From NCBI GenBank assembly GCA_963771715.1, contig CAVYUQ010000008.1, positions 282,397 to 346,396 on the forward strand: DNA of 64,000 bases, given 5' to 3'. The notes below the pieces were generated by a model. The model ran no database searches. It saw nothing but the letters and a program-made list of their open reading frames with translations, and had not been told where the DNA came from. The stretch comes from JACVRW01 sp963771715. Lineage in GTDB: Bacteria; Actinomycetota; Thermoleophilia; Solirubrobacterales; Thermoleophilaceae. Position numbers and translations under genes: made by a program. Shown piece after piece: positions 42,902 to 52,008 of this stretch (position 1 is the first letter of the stretch; each line of letters begins with the position of its first letter).

Positions 42902-44410
42902 GTGCTCCTCACCGGCGGAACGATCCGAACGCTGGACCCGGCTGCCCCCGTCGTGGGGCAGCTGGCCGTTCGGGACGGGCTGATCGCGGCCGAGCCCGGG
43001 GCTGACGCGCGCACGGTCGACCTCGGCGGCCGCTGCGTCCTCCCCGGGTTCACGGACTCGCACGTGCACTTCCCCACCTGGTCGCTGGGGCTGCACCAGG
43101 CCCGCCTCGAGGGCGCGCGCTCGCTCTCCGAGGCGCTCGAGCGGGTCGTGCTCGCGCGAGCGGACGTGCCCAGCGGCGGCTGGCTGCGCGGGCTCGGCTG
43201 GCGCGAGGGCGACTGGATCGAGCCGCCCACCCGCGAGGCGCTCGACCGAGCGGTGTCCGACGTGCCCGTGGCGCTGATGTCGAAGGACTACCACTCGCTG
43301 TGGGTGAACAGCGCGGCGGTCGCGAGGGCCGACGCGCCGCTCGAGGTGCCCGGCGGCGTGGTGGAGCCGAGCGGCATCCTGCGCGAGAACTCCGCCTGGG
43401 CGTTCCGCGACCGCTACGTGCGCCCGACGGTGGACGAGATGCTCGAGGCCTCGCGCGAGGGGATGCGGGTGGCGGCCTCGCGCGGGGTGGTGGCGATCCA
43501 CGACAAGGACGGCTGGCTCGGCGCCTTCGAGGTGTTCGCGCGCCTGCTGGAGGCGGGCGAGCTCGACGTGCGGGTGTGGCAGTCGTTCCCCTGGGACCGG
43601 CTCGACGACCTGCGCGGGCTCGGCCTGCGCTCCGGCTTCGGCGACCACATGCTGAGGATGGGCTACCTCAAGGGCTTCATGGACGGCACGCTCGGTTCGG
43701 CCACCGCGCGGCTGCTCGACGGCTCCGGGGTCGAGATCAGCTCGCGCGAAGTGCTCGAGGACGTGGTGCGCCGGGCGGCGGAGGCACACTGGCCCGTGGC
43801 GGTGCACGCGATCGGCGACGGCGCCAACCGGGCGGCGCTCGACGCGTTCGAGGCCACCCGCGACGCATGGCAGCCGCCCGGCCTGCGCCCGCGCATCGAG
43901 CACGCGCAGCTGCTCGACGAGGCCGACATGGCGCGCTTCGCCGAGCTCGGCGTGGCCGCCTCCGTGCAGTTCAGCCACGCGCCGTCGGACCGCGACCTCG
44001 CGGAGCGGCTCTGGGAGGGCCGCCAGGGCGCGTACGCGTACCGCTCGCTGCTGGACGCCGGCACGCTGCTGGCGAACGGGTCCGACGCGCCCGTGGAGGA
44101 GCTCGACCCGCTGGCGGGCATCGCGGCCGGCGTGCTGCGCACGCTCGACGAGCGCCCGGCGTGGCGCCCCGAGCAGGCGGTCACAGTCGAGCAGGCTCTG
44201 AACGCCACCTGCGTGGCGCCGGCATGGCTGGAGCACGCGGAGAACCGCCGCGGTACGCTGCGCCCCGGGATGCTGGCCGACCTCGTCGTGCTGGACCGCG
44301 ACCCCCTGACCTGCGCGCCCGAGGAGCTGCCCGAGCTCCACGTGGTGGCGACGATGGTGGGCGGCCGCTGGACGTACGTGCACGAGGACGCCGCTCCAAC
44401 CTTCGTCTAG
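42902..44410 (+). CDS. YtcJ-like metal-dependent amidohydrolase
   Basis: A 502-residue enzyme of the Amidohydro_3 family. The metal-binding HxH motif is FTDSHVHFPTW (about residue 60), followed by the active-site region MSKDYHSLWVNSAAV, DKDGWLGAFEVF, LKGFMDGTLGSATARLL, VAVHAIGDGANRAAL (His), RIEHAQLLDEADMARF (His) and LLANGSDAPVEELDP (Asp). The end is the small beta-sandwich (GMLADLVVLDRDPLT). The substrate is probably an N-acyl or amide-type small molecule. Read from a GTG. Confidence 0.9.
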   Translation: MLLTGGTIRTLDPAAPVVGQLAVRDGLIAAEPGADARTVDLGGRCVLPGFTDSHVHFPTWSLGLHQARLEGARSLSEALERVVLARADVPSGGWLRGLGWREGDWIEPPTREALDRAVSDVPVALMSKDYHSLWVNSAAVARADAPLEVPGGVVEPSGILRENSAWAFRDRYVRPTVDEMLEASREGMRVAASRGVVAIHDKDGWLGAFEVFARLLEAGELDVRVWQSFPWDRLDDLRGLGLRSGFGDHMLRMGYLKGFMDGTLGSATARLLDGSGVEISSREVLEDVVRRAAEAHWPVAVHAIGDGANRAALDAFEATRDAWQPPGLRPRIEHAQLLDEADMARFAELGVAASVQFSHAPSDRDLAERLWEGRQGAYAYRSLLDAGTLLANGSDAPVEELDPLAGIAAGVLRTLDERPAWRPEQAVTVEQALNATCVAPAWLEHAENRRGTLRPGMLADLVVLDRDPLTCAPEELPELHVVATMVGGRWTYVHEDAAPTFV

Positions 44411-44515
44411 CGCGGTGGCGCGGAGCGGTCTGCCGCCGCCCGCCGATGGCCAGGCCGGCCGTGACCGCTTCGACACGTTCGCCGAAGCGCAGCAGGACGG
44501 AAGGCGCTCGGCGGG

Positions 44516-44842
44516 TTACTCCAGGTCCTCCTGCTCCATCCGCTCAGCCGGAGTGATGCTGATCAGCCGGAAGCCCTCGCCGCTCACGAACTTGTGCGGC
44601 GTGCCGGCCGGGACCACGGCGATCTGCCCGGCCTCGACCTCGAGCGTCTCGTCGCCGACCGTGAACCTCGCGCTGCCCGCTTCGACGATGAAGGTCTCGT
44701 CGTAGGGGTGGCGGTGCAGGCCGGGCCCGGTGCCGGCGCCGAACGTCCCGATGAAGAACGACACGCTCGAGCCGTGCTCCACGCCCTCGAAGCGACCGAT
44801 CAGGTTTCCCGGGAGGTCAGTCACAGAGACGAGAGTTGGCAT
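44516..44842 (-). CDS. Cupin-domain protein
   Basis: A 108-residue single cupin with intact metal ligands: motif 1 GPGLHRHPYDETFIVEAGSARF (two His, Glu) and motif 2 VVPAGTPHKFVSGEGF (His). Unlike the cupin at 10,898, this one can bind a metal. The function is unknown; such proteins are often small oxygenases, isomerases or sensors. I use the ATG at 44,842 (MPTLVSVTDLPG). It is separate from the MFS gene upstream by 50 bases. Confidence 0.83.
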   Translation of the reverse strand: MPTLVSVTDLPGNLIGRFEGVEHGSSVSFFIGTFGAGTGPGLHRHPYDETFIVEAGSARFTVGDETLEVEAGQIAVVPAGTPHKFVSGEGFRLISITPAERMEQEDLE

Positions 44843-44892
44843 GCGATCGACCCTAACGGCCAGCATTACCAGCGCACCGCCAAGTCGAGTGT

Positions 44893-46047
44893 CTACGGCT
44901 CTGCGCCCACCGCGGCGTGAACCGGCCGGCGGCGCGCCAGCCACAGCGCCGGGCCCGTCACTAGCGCCGCCGCTCCCAGCGCCAGGGCGGCTACGCCCAG
45001 CGCCTCGAGCGCCACGCCGCCCAGGAGCGCGAGGCCGGCGCCGGTCAGCCCGCTGAGCAGGTCGTTGAAGCCGATCAGGCGGCCGCGCTCCGACGGCAGC
45101 GTGTTGTCGGCGAGCTCGGCGGTGGCCGCGACGAACGAGAAGTTCCAGCCCAGCCCGAGGCCGAACAGCGCCACGGCGGTGGCGGGGACGCTGTCGATCC
45201 ACAGCAGCGAGATCACCGAGAGAGCCATCAGCACCAGCCCGCCCGACAGCGCGACGCCCCTCCCGATGCGGTCGATCAGCCGGCCCACCACCAGCACCAG
45301 GGCGTACATGCCGATCACGTGCGCCCCGATGATCGGGAACACGTTGTGGGCGGCGTGGTGCTGGTGGTCCACGACCACCGCCCCCGTGAGCGTCATGACC
45401 CCGACCATCACGCCGAAGCTCGCCTGAGCCGCGAGCAGCGCCGGAATCACGCCCGGGCGGGCGATGATCTCCCGCAGCGGCACGCGCGTGTCGGGTGGTG
45501 GATCGCCGGTGTGGAGCAGCTCGGCGATGCGCTTCGGGTCCGGCCGCACCATCAGCACGAGGACCAGCGCCACGAGCATGAAGCCGCTCCCCGCGAGCCA
45601 CAGCGGAGCCAGGGCGTCGCCGTCGAGGTCCTTGCCGTGCAGCAGCGGACTAAAGACCGCCGGGCCGAGGATTGCGCCGAAGACCGCGCCGAACAGCACC
45701 AGCGCGATCCCGTGCGCGCGGCGCTCGGGCGGGTACATGTCGCCAGCGGCGGTGCGGGCGAGCAGCGCCGTGCCGCTCGCCATCCCCACCAGCACGAAGC
45801 CGGCGAGCACCAGCACGGGCACGTCCCCGGCGCAGCCGATCGCCGCCAGCACGCCGCCCGCGGCGCCGGTCACGAAGCCGATCGCCAGCACCGGCACCCT
45901 CCCGAAGCGGTCCATCGCACGGCCCGCGACGGGCGCCGTGAGCGCACCGGAGGCGAGCACGATCGCGGGACCCAGGCCGAGCAGCCCGTCGATGCCCAGC
46001 ACCTGGACGAGCGTGATCGACGCCACGGCCGCCTGGAGCTGCAGCAT
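44893..46047 (-). CDS. MFS transporter, start codon uncertain
   Basis: A major-facilitator protein with about 12 helices if the region upstream of the first ATG is included. Family marks are APVAGRAMDRFGRVPVLAIGF (loop 2-3) and LVVGRLIDRIGRGVALSGGL (loop 8-9), with a central cytoplasmic loop around RPDPKRIAELLHTGDPPP. The first ATG (46,047) lies inside helix 1. The same frame continues upstream as LELPIARNTALLSAALAANSG to a stop at about 46,160 without an ATG, GTG or TTG, so a rare start (CTG) or a small sequence error is likely. A multidrug-type efflux role is plausible. Confidence 0.82.
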   Translation of the reverse strand: MLQLQAAVASITLVQVLGIDGLLGLGPAIVLASGALTAPVAGRAMDRFGRVPVLAIGFVTGAAGGVLAAIGCAGDVPVLVLAGFVLVGMASGTALLARTAAGDMYPPERRAHGIALVLFGAVFGAILGPAVFSPLLHGKDLDGDALAPLWLAGSGFMLVALVLVLMVRPDPKRIAELLHTGDPPPDTRVPLREIIARPGVIPALLAAQASFGVMVGVMTLTGAVVVDHQHHAAHNVFPIIGAHVIGMYALVLVVGRLIDRIGRGVALSGGLVLMALSVISLLWIDSVPATAVALFGLGLGWNFSFVAATAELADNTLPSERGRLIGFNDLLSGLTGAGLALLGGVALEALGVAALALGAAALVTGPALWLARRRPVHAAVGAEP

Positions 46048-46191
46048 CCCCGAGTTGGCCGCCAGTGCGGCGGACAGCAGAGCCGTGTTGCGGGCGATCG
46101 GCAGTTCCAGAGCGCGAATGAGCCTAGAACGGATGTCCAGCGCGTGGGTCTGGACGAGTAACTACTCCGTTATCGGGAATACCCCAAATGG

Positions 46192-46584
46192 ATGAAAATC
46201 GAGTCCTGGCTACCCTGGGCGCCGGCCAGCGCCCCCGAGGCGCGCGCGCTTGTACGCGACGCCGCCTCCGAGCTGCGGCTCGACGGCTCGACCACGTGGG
46301 ATCTGATGCTGGCCACAACGGAGGCGATTGCCAACGCGATCGAGCACGGTGAGCCGTGCGATCCGAGGGGGATCTTCCTTCGCCTGGAGGCCCTCAACGG
46401 CACCTTCGAGGTGGAGGTACGCGACTGCGGCGGCTGCTTCCCCGCGTCAGCCCGCACGAAGAAGCTGGATCAGCAGGGCGGCCGCGGGATGCCGATCATC
46501 GCGACCATCATGGACAGGCTCGAGATCCTGCCGAGCACCGGGCTCACCCGGGTTCGCTTCGAGAAGCGGCTCGCCGCGGCGTAG
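46192..46584 (+). CDS. RsbW-like anti-sigma/HATPase protein
   Basis: A 130-residue stand-alone GHKL ATPase domain of the anti-sigma factor kinase type. The N-box is LATTEAIANAIEHGE (about residues 40-54), the G1 box VRDCGGCFP and the G2-like box RGMPIIATIMDRLEI. Such proteins hold a sigma factor or phosphorylate an anti-anti-sigma protein under stress control. No sigma factor or STAS partner lies nearby. It is convergent with a second HATPase gene, three bases apart. Confidence 0.84.
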   Translation: MKIESWLPWAPASAPEARALVRDAASELRLDGSTTWDLMLATTEAIANAIEHGEPCDPRGIFLRLEALNGTFEVEVRDCGGCFPASARTKKLDQQGGRGMPIIATIMDRLEILPSTGLTRVRFEKRLAAA

Positions 46585-46587
46585 CGG

Positions 46588-47028
46588 CTAGGCGGCCGGC
46601 GGGCCGAGCTCGAACCAGACCCGCGTCCGGCCCTCGTGCTCGACGCCCCAGCGCTCGGCCATCGACTCGATCAGCACGAGCCCCCAGCCACCCTCCTCGT
46701 CGAGCGGCTGGTCGCGCGGCGTGTGCTCGAAGCCGGTGCCCGGATCGCTCACTTGGACCATCACACGGCCGCCTTCGAGGGCACCGAGCTCCAGCTCGAT
46801 CACCTCGTCCTCTCCGGCGCCGCCATGGCGGACAGCATTGTTCACGAGCTCGCAGACCAGCAGGAGCAGCGTGCTCTCGAGCTCGGGCGGGAGCCAGGAG
46901 GCCGCGCTCTCGATCCAGGAGCGAGCGCGCTCGGGTGCCCGGCTTCCGCCCGCGATAGCGATGCGCAGCCGCTTGCGCGGTGCGCCGAGTGCCGGCTGCG
47001 GGTGTAGTGCCTGGGTGGAGTAAGCCAT
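46588..47028 (-). CDS. HATPase domain protein, anti-sigma kinase type
   Basis: A 146-residue protein taken from the ATG at 47,028 (MAYSTQALHPQPAL); a longer frame to 47,205 exists but its sequence looks non-native. N-box LVCELVNNAVRHGG (about residues 62-75), G1 VSDPGTGFE and G2 GGWGLVLIESMAERWG are complete, so ATP binding is expected. It is of the regulatory HATPase_c_2 type that controls sigma factors or is fused elsewhere to phosphatases. It is divergent from the glutamate dehydrogenase gene. Confidence 0.83.
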   Translation of the reverse strand: MAYSTQALHPQPALGAPRKRLRIAIAGGSRAPERARSWIESAASWLPPELESTLLLLVCELVNNAVRHGGAGEDEVIELELGALEGGRVMVQVSDPGTGFEHTPRDQPLDEEGGWGLVLIESMAERWGVEHEGRTRVWFELGPPAA

Positions 47029-47188
47029 CGGGGGAGGTGCCCCGGAGGGGTCGGCCCGGGTCGAGGTCCAGAAATCGCGTCGGTCTTTTGGCCCTCGCCC
47101 TTTAGCGCTGAAACCGCCTATGGCCGCCTGTTCGAGCGAAAACCCCCTATCCATGCCGCCGGCCGGAATACGATGGAACCCGAGACAG

Positions 47189-50100
47189 ATGAAGGTCGAA
47201 GACACCGAGCAGGCATTGACCGAGGCCGTGTGCTCGCGGGTGCGCGAGCAACTCGGCTCCGCGGATGCCGAGCTCGCCGAGGCCTTTGCCCGCCAGCTAT
47301 ACCGCTGGGTGGCCCTCGAAGACGTGGTCGAGCGCGACCCGCTCGATCTCTACGGCCTGGCGCTCGGGCACTTCAACTTCGCCCGGGAGCGCGCGCCCGG
47401 GACGCCGAAGGTGCGCGTCTACAACCCGCACTTCGAGGAGCACGGCTGGCAGTCGACCCATACGGCCGTCGAGATCGTGACCGACGACATGCCGTTCCTG
47501 ATCGATTCCGTAAGCATCGAGCTGAACCGCCGCGGCTTCGGCGTGCACCTGATCATCCATCCCGTGCTGGGCGTGCGCCGCGACGAGGGCGGGGAGCTCC
47601 TCGAGATCCTCCCCCACCCCCCGGGCGACACGCCGGAGGAGGGCGTGATTGCCGAGTCCGTGATCCACGCCGAGGTGGCGCGGCAGACCGACCCGGCGAA
47701 ACTGCGCGAGCTCGAGCTGCATCTGGAGCGGGTGATCGCCGAGGTCCGCGCGGCCGTCGAGGACTGGCCCGAGATGCGCAGCCAGGCGCTGGACGTGGCG
47801 CGCGAGCTTCGCGACGGACCCTCGCCGGCGGACCCTGAGGAGGTCGAGGAGGCCGCCGCCTTCGTCGACTGGCTCGAGGACCACAACTTCACCTTCCTCG
47901 GTTACCGCGAGTACGACGCGAACGGCCCCAGCGGACCGGGCCTCGGCATCCTGCGCGAACCGATGGAGGGCGAGGACAGCGGTCCGTCGCTCGCACCCGG
48001 CCTGCTCACGCTCACCAAGGCGAACTCGCGCTCGACGGTCCACCGGCCGTCGTACCTCGACTACGTGGGCGTGAAGCGCTTCGACGAGGACGGCAGCGTG
48101 ATCGGCGAGCGGCGCTTCCTCGGCCTGTACACGCACACGGCGTACCGGGCGAGCCCGGCCGACGTGCCGATCCTGCGCCGCAAGGTCGCCGCCGTGCTCG
48201 AGCGGGGCGGGTTCCCCCAGGGGAGCCACAACGAGAAGGCGCTGCTCGAGATCCTCGACACCTACCCGCGCGACGAGCTGTTCCAGATCTCAGGCGAGGA
48301 GCTGTTCGAGGTGGCGATGGGCATCCTCCACCTCGGGGAGCGCCAGCGCCTGCGGCTGTTCGCGCGGCGCGACCCGTTCGGGCGCTTCTTCTCGATGCTC
48401 GTGTTCGTCCCCCGCGACCGCTTCAACACTGAGAACCGGCGCCGCATCGAGGCGATCCTGCGCAACGCGACGAGCGCGGCGAGCATCGACTACACAACGC
48501 GCGTGTCGGAGTCCGTGCTGGTTCGCCTCCACTTCACCGCGTACGTGGAGCCCGGCCAGATGCCGGACTTCGACGACCGCGAGGTGGAGATGATGCTCGT
48601 GGCCGCCACCCGCTCGTGGGCGGACGACCTCCAGGAGGCGCTCCTCGACGAGCTTGGCGAGGAGCAGGGCGCGGAGCTGTTCCGCCGCTACAGCGACGCC
48701 TTCCCGGCCGCCTACCGCGCCGACTGGGTCGCGCGCTCGGCGCTCGCCGACATCCTGCACGTCGAGGAGCTGCCCCAGCACGAAGGGCTCGGCATCAGCC
48801 TCTACCGCCCGCTCGAGGCCGGCCCGCGGATGCTGCGGGCGAAGCTGTTCCGGGCCGGGCGCGCGCTCACGCTCTCGGACGTGCTGCCGCTGTTCGAGAA
48901 CATGGGCGTGGAGGTCGCGGACGAGCGCCCGTACCCGATCGTCCCGCGCGGCGCCGACGGCGTCTGGATCTACGACTTCGGCCTCACCTACGCCGGCGCG
49001 GGGAACCTCGACGCCGAGGGCGTGCGCGACAGCTTCCAGGACGCGTTCGTGCGCGCCTGGCGCGGCGACGTCGAGAACGACGGCTACAACCGCCTGGTGC
49101 TGGGCGCCGCGCTCACGTGGCGTGAGATCACCGTGCTGCGCGCGGTCGGGAAGTACCTGCGCCAGGCGCGCATCACGTTCAGCGACCGCTACGTGGAGCA
49201 AGCGCTCGTGGCGCACCCCGACATCGCGCGCCTGCTGATCGCGCTCTTCCAGGCGCGCTTCGACCCCAGGCGAACCGATCGCGAGGACGCCGAGGAGGTG
49301 GCCGGGCGGATCGAGGAGGCGATCGACGCGGTCGAGAGCCTCGACCAGGACCAGATCCTGCGCATGTTCCTGGACGTGATCGGGGCCATGCTCCGGACCA
49401 ACTACTTCCACACCGGGCCGAGCGAGCACGCGCAGCACCTGTCATTCAAGCTCGACCCGTCCGAGCTGCGCTGGCTGCCGCAGCCGCGCCCGCGCTTCGA
49501 GATCTTCGTGTACTCGCCGCGCACCGAGGGAGTGCACCTGCGCGGCGGCCCCGTGGCCCGCGGCGGCATCCGCTGGTCCGACCGTCGCGAGGACTTCCGC
49601 ACGGAGGTGCTCGGGCTGATGAAGGCCCAGATGGTCAAGAACGCCGTGATCGTGCCCGTGGGCGCGAAGGGCGGATTCGTGGTGAAGCAGCCCCCCGCCA
49701 GGCGGGATGACCTGCCCGAGGAGGTCGTGGCGTGCTACCAGACCTTCATCCGCGGGCTGCTCGACCTCACCGACGACATCGAGGGCGGTGAGATCGTGGC
49801 CCACCCCGGCATCGTGCGCTACGACGGCGACGACCCCTACCTGGTCGTCGCCGCCGACAAGGGCACGGCCACCTTCTCCGACATCGCGAACGGGATCGCG
49901 ATGGAGGAGGGCTTCTGGCTTGGGGACGCGTTCGCCTCGGGCGGCTCGACGGGCTACGACCACAAGAAGATGGGCATCACCGCGCGCGGTGCGTGGGAGT
50001 CCGTGAAGCGCCACTTCCGCGAGCTCGGCCGCGACATCCAGGCCGAGGACTTCACCGTCGTCGGCGTCGGCGACATGGCGGGGGACGTGTTCGGAAACGG

Positions 50101-51946
50101 GATGCTGCTGTCGCCCCACATCCGCCTGGTGGGCGCCTTCAACCACCGGCACGTGTTCATCGACCCGGACCCCGACGCCGAGCGCAGCTTCGAAGAGCGC
50201 AAGCGGCTGTTCGAGCTGCCGGGATCGTCGTGGGCGGACTACGACGAGGATGCGATCTCGGCGGGAGGCGGCGTGTACGAGCGCACCGCGAAGTCGATCG
50301 AGCTGTCGCCCGAGGCGCGCGAGGCGCTCGGCATCGAAGACGAGGCGCTGAAGCCGAACGAGCTGATCCAGGCGCTGCTGCGCGCGCCCGTGGACCTGCT
50401 CTGGAACGGCGGCATCGGGACGTACGTGAAGGCCAGCGCGGAGTCGCACGCCGACGCGGGCGACAAGGCCAACGACGCTGTCCGCGTGAACGCCTCCGAG
50501 CTGCGCGCCCAGGTGATCGGCGAGGGCGGCAACCTCGGCGTGACGCAGGCCGGGCGGGTGGAGTTCGCGCTCGAGGGCGGGCGCGTGAACACCGACGCGA
50601 TCGACAACTCCGGCGGGGTCGACTGCTCGGACCGCGAGGTGAACATCAAGATCCTGCTGAACGCCGTGGTCGAGGCGGGCGACCTCACCGAGAAGCAGCG
50701 CAACGCCCTGCTGGTGGAGATGACGGACGAGGTGGCCGCCCTGGTCCTCAAGGACAACTACGAGCAGGCCGAGACGCTCAGCCTCGCGGAGGCGAACGCG
50801 ACCAGCATGTTCGACGTCCACGAGCGCTTCATGCGCTTCCTCGAGTCGCGCCGCAACCTCGATCGTGAGCTCGAGGCGCTGCCAAACGACGAGGAGATCG
50901 GCGAGCGCAAGCGCGACCACGGCGGGCTCTCGCGACCGGAGCTGGCCGTCCTGCTCGCCTACAGCAAGATCGACCTCTACGACGCGCTGCTCGAATCGGA
51001 CGTGCCCGAGGACCCGTACCTCTCCGCGGAGCTCGAGCGCTACTTCCCGGCGCCGCTGCCGGAGCGCTTCGGGGAGCAGATGCGCGCACACCGCCTCGGA
51101 CGCCAGATCGTCGCGACGCAGGTGGTGAACAACGTGCTCCACGGCGGCGGCACAACGTTCGCGTTCCGCCTGCACGAGGAGACGGGCGCGCCGGCGTCCC
51201 AGATCGCGCGTGCGTACGCGTGTGCGCGCGAGATCTTCGAGATGCGGCCGCTGTGGGGCGAGATCGAGCTGCTCGACAACCGCTGCGACAGCTCCGTCCA
51301 GATCTCGCTGCTGCTCGAGGGCCGCAGGCTGGTGGAGCGGGCCTCGCGCTGGCTGCTCGGCAACCGCCCGCGCCAGCTCGACATCGCTTCGACGGTGCGG
51401 CACTTCCGCCCGGGCGCGATGGCGCTCTACGCGTCCGTCACCCGCCTGCTCGCGCCCGAGGACGCCGAGCCGCTGGCGCGGCGCGCGGACGAGCTGCGCG
51501 AGCAGGGCGTGACCGAAGACCTCGCCACGCGCGTGGCCGCGCTCCCGATCATGTTCTCCGCGCTCGACATCGTGACCGTGGCGGACGAGACGGAGCTGGA
51601 CGTGGAGCGCGTGGCCGCCGTGCACTTCCGCCTGGGCAGCCGGCTCGGCCTGCACTGGCTGCGGGACCAGATCGTGGCGCTCCCGCGGGACGACCGCTGG
51701 CGCGCGCGCGCGCGAGCCGCCCTGCGCGACGACCTGTACGCGATCCATCGCGAGCTCACGTCCGAGGTGCTGCGCTCGGCGGCCCCGGATGCCGAGCCCG
51801 ACGAGCTGGTGGACGCCTGGATCGAGGCCAACCCTGCCTCAGCGCGAACGCTCCAGACGCTCGGCGACATCCGCAGCGGCCAGAGCTATGACCTCACGAC
51901 GCTGCCCGTGGCGGTGCGCGAGGTGCGCAACATGCTCGGCGGCTAG
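47189..51946 (+). CDS. gdhB: NAD-specific glutamate dehydrogenase, large (180 kDa) type
   Basis: A 1585-residue catabolic enzyme that oxidatively deaminates glutamate to 2-oxoglutarate with NAD. The length is that of the large L-180 class. N-terminal ACT-like modules extend to about residue 650 (TDDMPFLIDSVSIELNRRGFG is a typical piece, seen as DMPFLIDSVS). The catalytic region lies at about 780-1180: RGGIRWSDRREDFRTEVLGL and KNAVIVPVGAKGGFVVKQ with the active-site lysines, and NAD-binding GVGDMAGDVFGNGML. A large C-terminal helical region follows. The ATG at 47,189 is preferred to 47,120. The frame is intact over its whole 4.7 kb. Confidence 0.95.
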   Translation: MKVEDTEQALTEAVCSRVREQLGSADAELAEAFARQLYRWVALEDVVERDPLDLYGLALGHFNFARERAPGTPKVRVYNPHFEEHGWQSTHTAVEIVTDDMPFLIDSVSIELNRRGFGVHLIIHPVLGVRRDEGGELLEILPHPPGDTPEEGVIAESVIHAEVARQTDPAKLRELELHLERVIAEVRAAVEDWPEMRSQALDVARELRDGPSPADPEEVEEAAAFVDWLEDHNFTFLGYREYDANGPSGPGLGILREPMEGEDSGPSLAPGLLTLTKANSRSTVHRPSYLDYVGVKRFDEDGSVIGERRFLGLYTHTAYRASPADVPILRRKVAAVLERGGFPQGSHNEKALLEILDTYPRDELFQISGEELFEVAMGILHLGERQRLRLFARRDPFGRFFSMLVFVPRDRFNTENRRRIEAILRNATSAASIDYTTRVSESVLVRLHFTAYVEPGQMPDFDDREVEMMLVAATRSWADDLQEALLDELGEEQGAELFRRYSDAFPAAYRADWVARSALADILHVEELPQHEGLGISLYRPLEAGPRMLRAKLFRAGRALTLSDVLPLFENMGVEVADERPYPIVPRGADGVWIYDFGLTYAGAGNLDAEGVRDSFQDAFVRAWRGDVENDGYNRLVLGAALTWREITVLRAVGKYLRQARITFSDRYVEQALVAHPDIARLLIALFQARFDPRRTDREDAEEVAGRIEEAIDAVESLDQDQILRMFLDVIGAMLRTNYFHTGPSEHAQHLSFKLDPSELRWLPQPRPRFEIFVYSPRTEGVHLRGGPVARGGIRWSDRREDFRTEVLGLMKAQMVKNAVIVPVGAKGGFVVKQPPARRDDLPEEVVACYQTFIRGLLDLTDDIEGGEIVAHPGIVRYDGDDPYLVVAADKGTATFSDIANGIAMEEGFWLGDAFASGGSTGYDHKKMGITARGAWESVKRHFRELGRDIQAEDFTVVGVGDMAGDVFGNGMLLSPHIRLVGAFNHRHVFIDPDPDAERSFEERKRLFELPGSSWADYDEDAISAGGGVYERTAKSIELSPEAREALGIEDEALKPNELIQALLRAPVDLLWNGGIGTYVKASAESHADAGDKANDAVRVNASELRAQVIGEGGNLGVTQAGRVEFALEGGRVNTDAIDNSGGVDCSDREVNIKILLNAVVEAGDLTEKQRNALLVEMTDEVAALVLKDNYEQAETLSLAEANATSMFDVHERFMRFLESRRNLDRELEALPNDEEIGERKRDHGGLSRPELAVLLAYSKIDLYDALLESDVPEDPYLSAELERYFPAPLPERFGEQMRAHRLGRQIVATQVVNNVLHGGGTTFAFRLHEETGAPASQIARAYACAREIFEMRPLWGEIELLDNRCDSSVQISLLLEGRRLVERASRWLLGNRPRQLDIASTVRHFRPGAMALYASVTRLLAPEDAEPLARRADELREQGVTEDLATRVAALPIMFSALDIVTVADETELDVERVAAVHFRLGSRLGLHWLRDQIVALPRDDRWRARARAALRDDLYAIHRELTSEVLRSAAPDAEPDELVDAWIEANPASARTLQTLGDIRSGQSYDLTTLPVAVREVRNMLGG

Positions 51947-52008
51947 ACGGCGGTCATCCGCTCGCTGACCTCCCACAGCCGGCGCGCCGTGTCCTCGTCG
52001 CGCGGGCC
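51943..52008 (-). CDS. C-terminal tail of a short-chain dehydrogenase, cut at a sequence junction
   Basis: Reading from about 52,008 to the stop at 51,943 gives DEDTARRLWEVSERMTAV. The pattern D-x-x-x-A-R-R-L-W-E-x-S-E-R-x-T is the usual end of SDR-family oxidoreductases (protochlorophyllide reductase/retinol dehydrogenase-like). It overlaps the 3' end of the gdhB gene by four bases. Upstream the same frame belongs to a different protein (OpgD), so only about 20 residues of the SDR remain. Confidence 0.6.
   Translation of the reverse strand, partial: GPRDEDTARRLWEVSERMTAV

Noticed and set aside
41468..44476. 1002-codon minus-strand open frame opposite the LVIVD and amidohydrolase genes
   Set aside because: Mirror frame of two clear plus-strand genes; composition is non-protein-like and no domain is visible.
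46131..46191. Sigma-B-like promoter (GGGTAT in the minus strand) before the HATPase gene
   Set aside because: The -10-like box lies on the wrong strand for the HATPase gene and has no matching -35 box at the proper distance for the MFS gene.
49442..51748. 768-codon minus-strand open frame inside the glutamate dehydrogenase gene
   Set aside because: Antisense shadow of a conserved 1585-residue enzyme.
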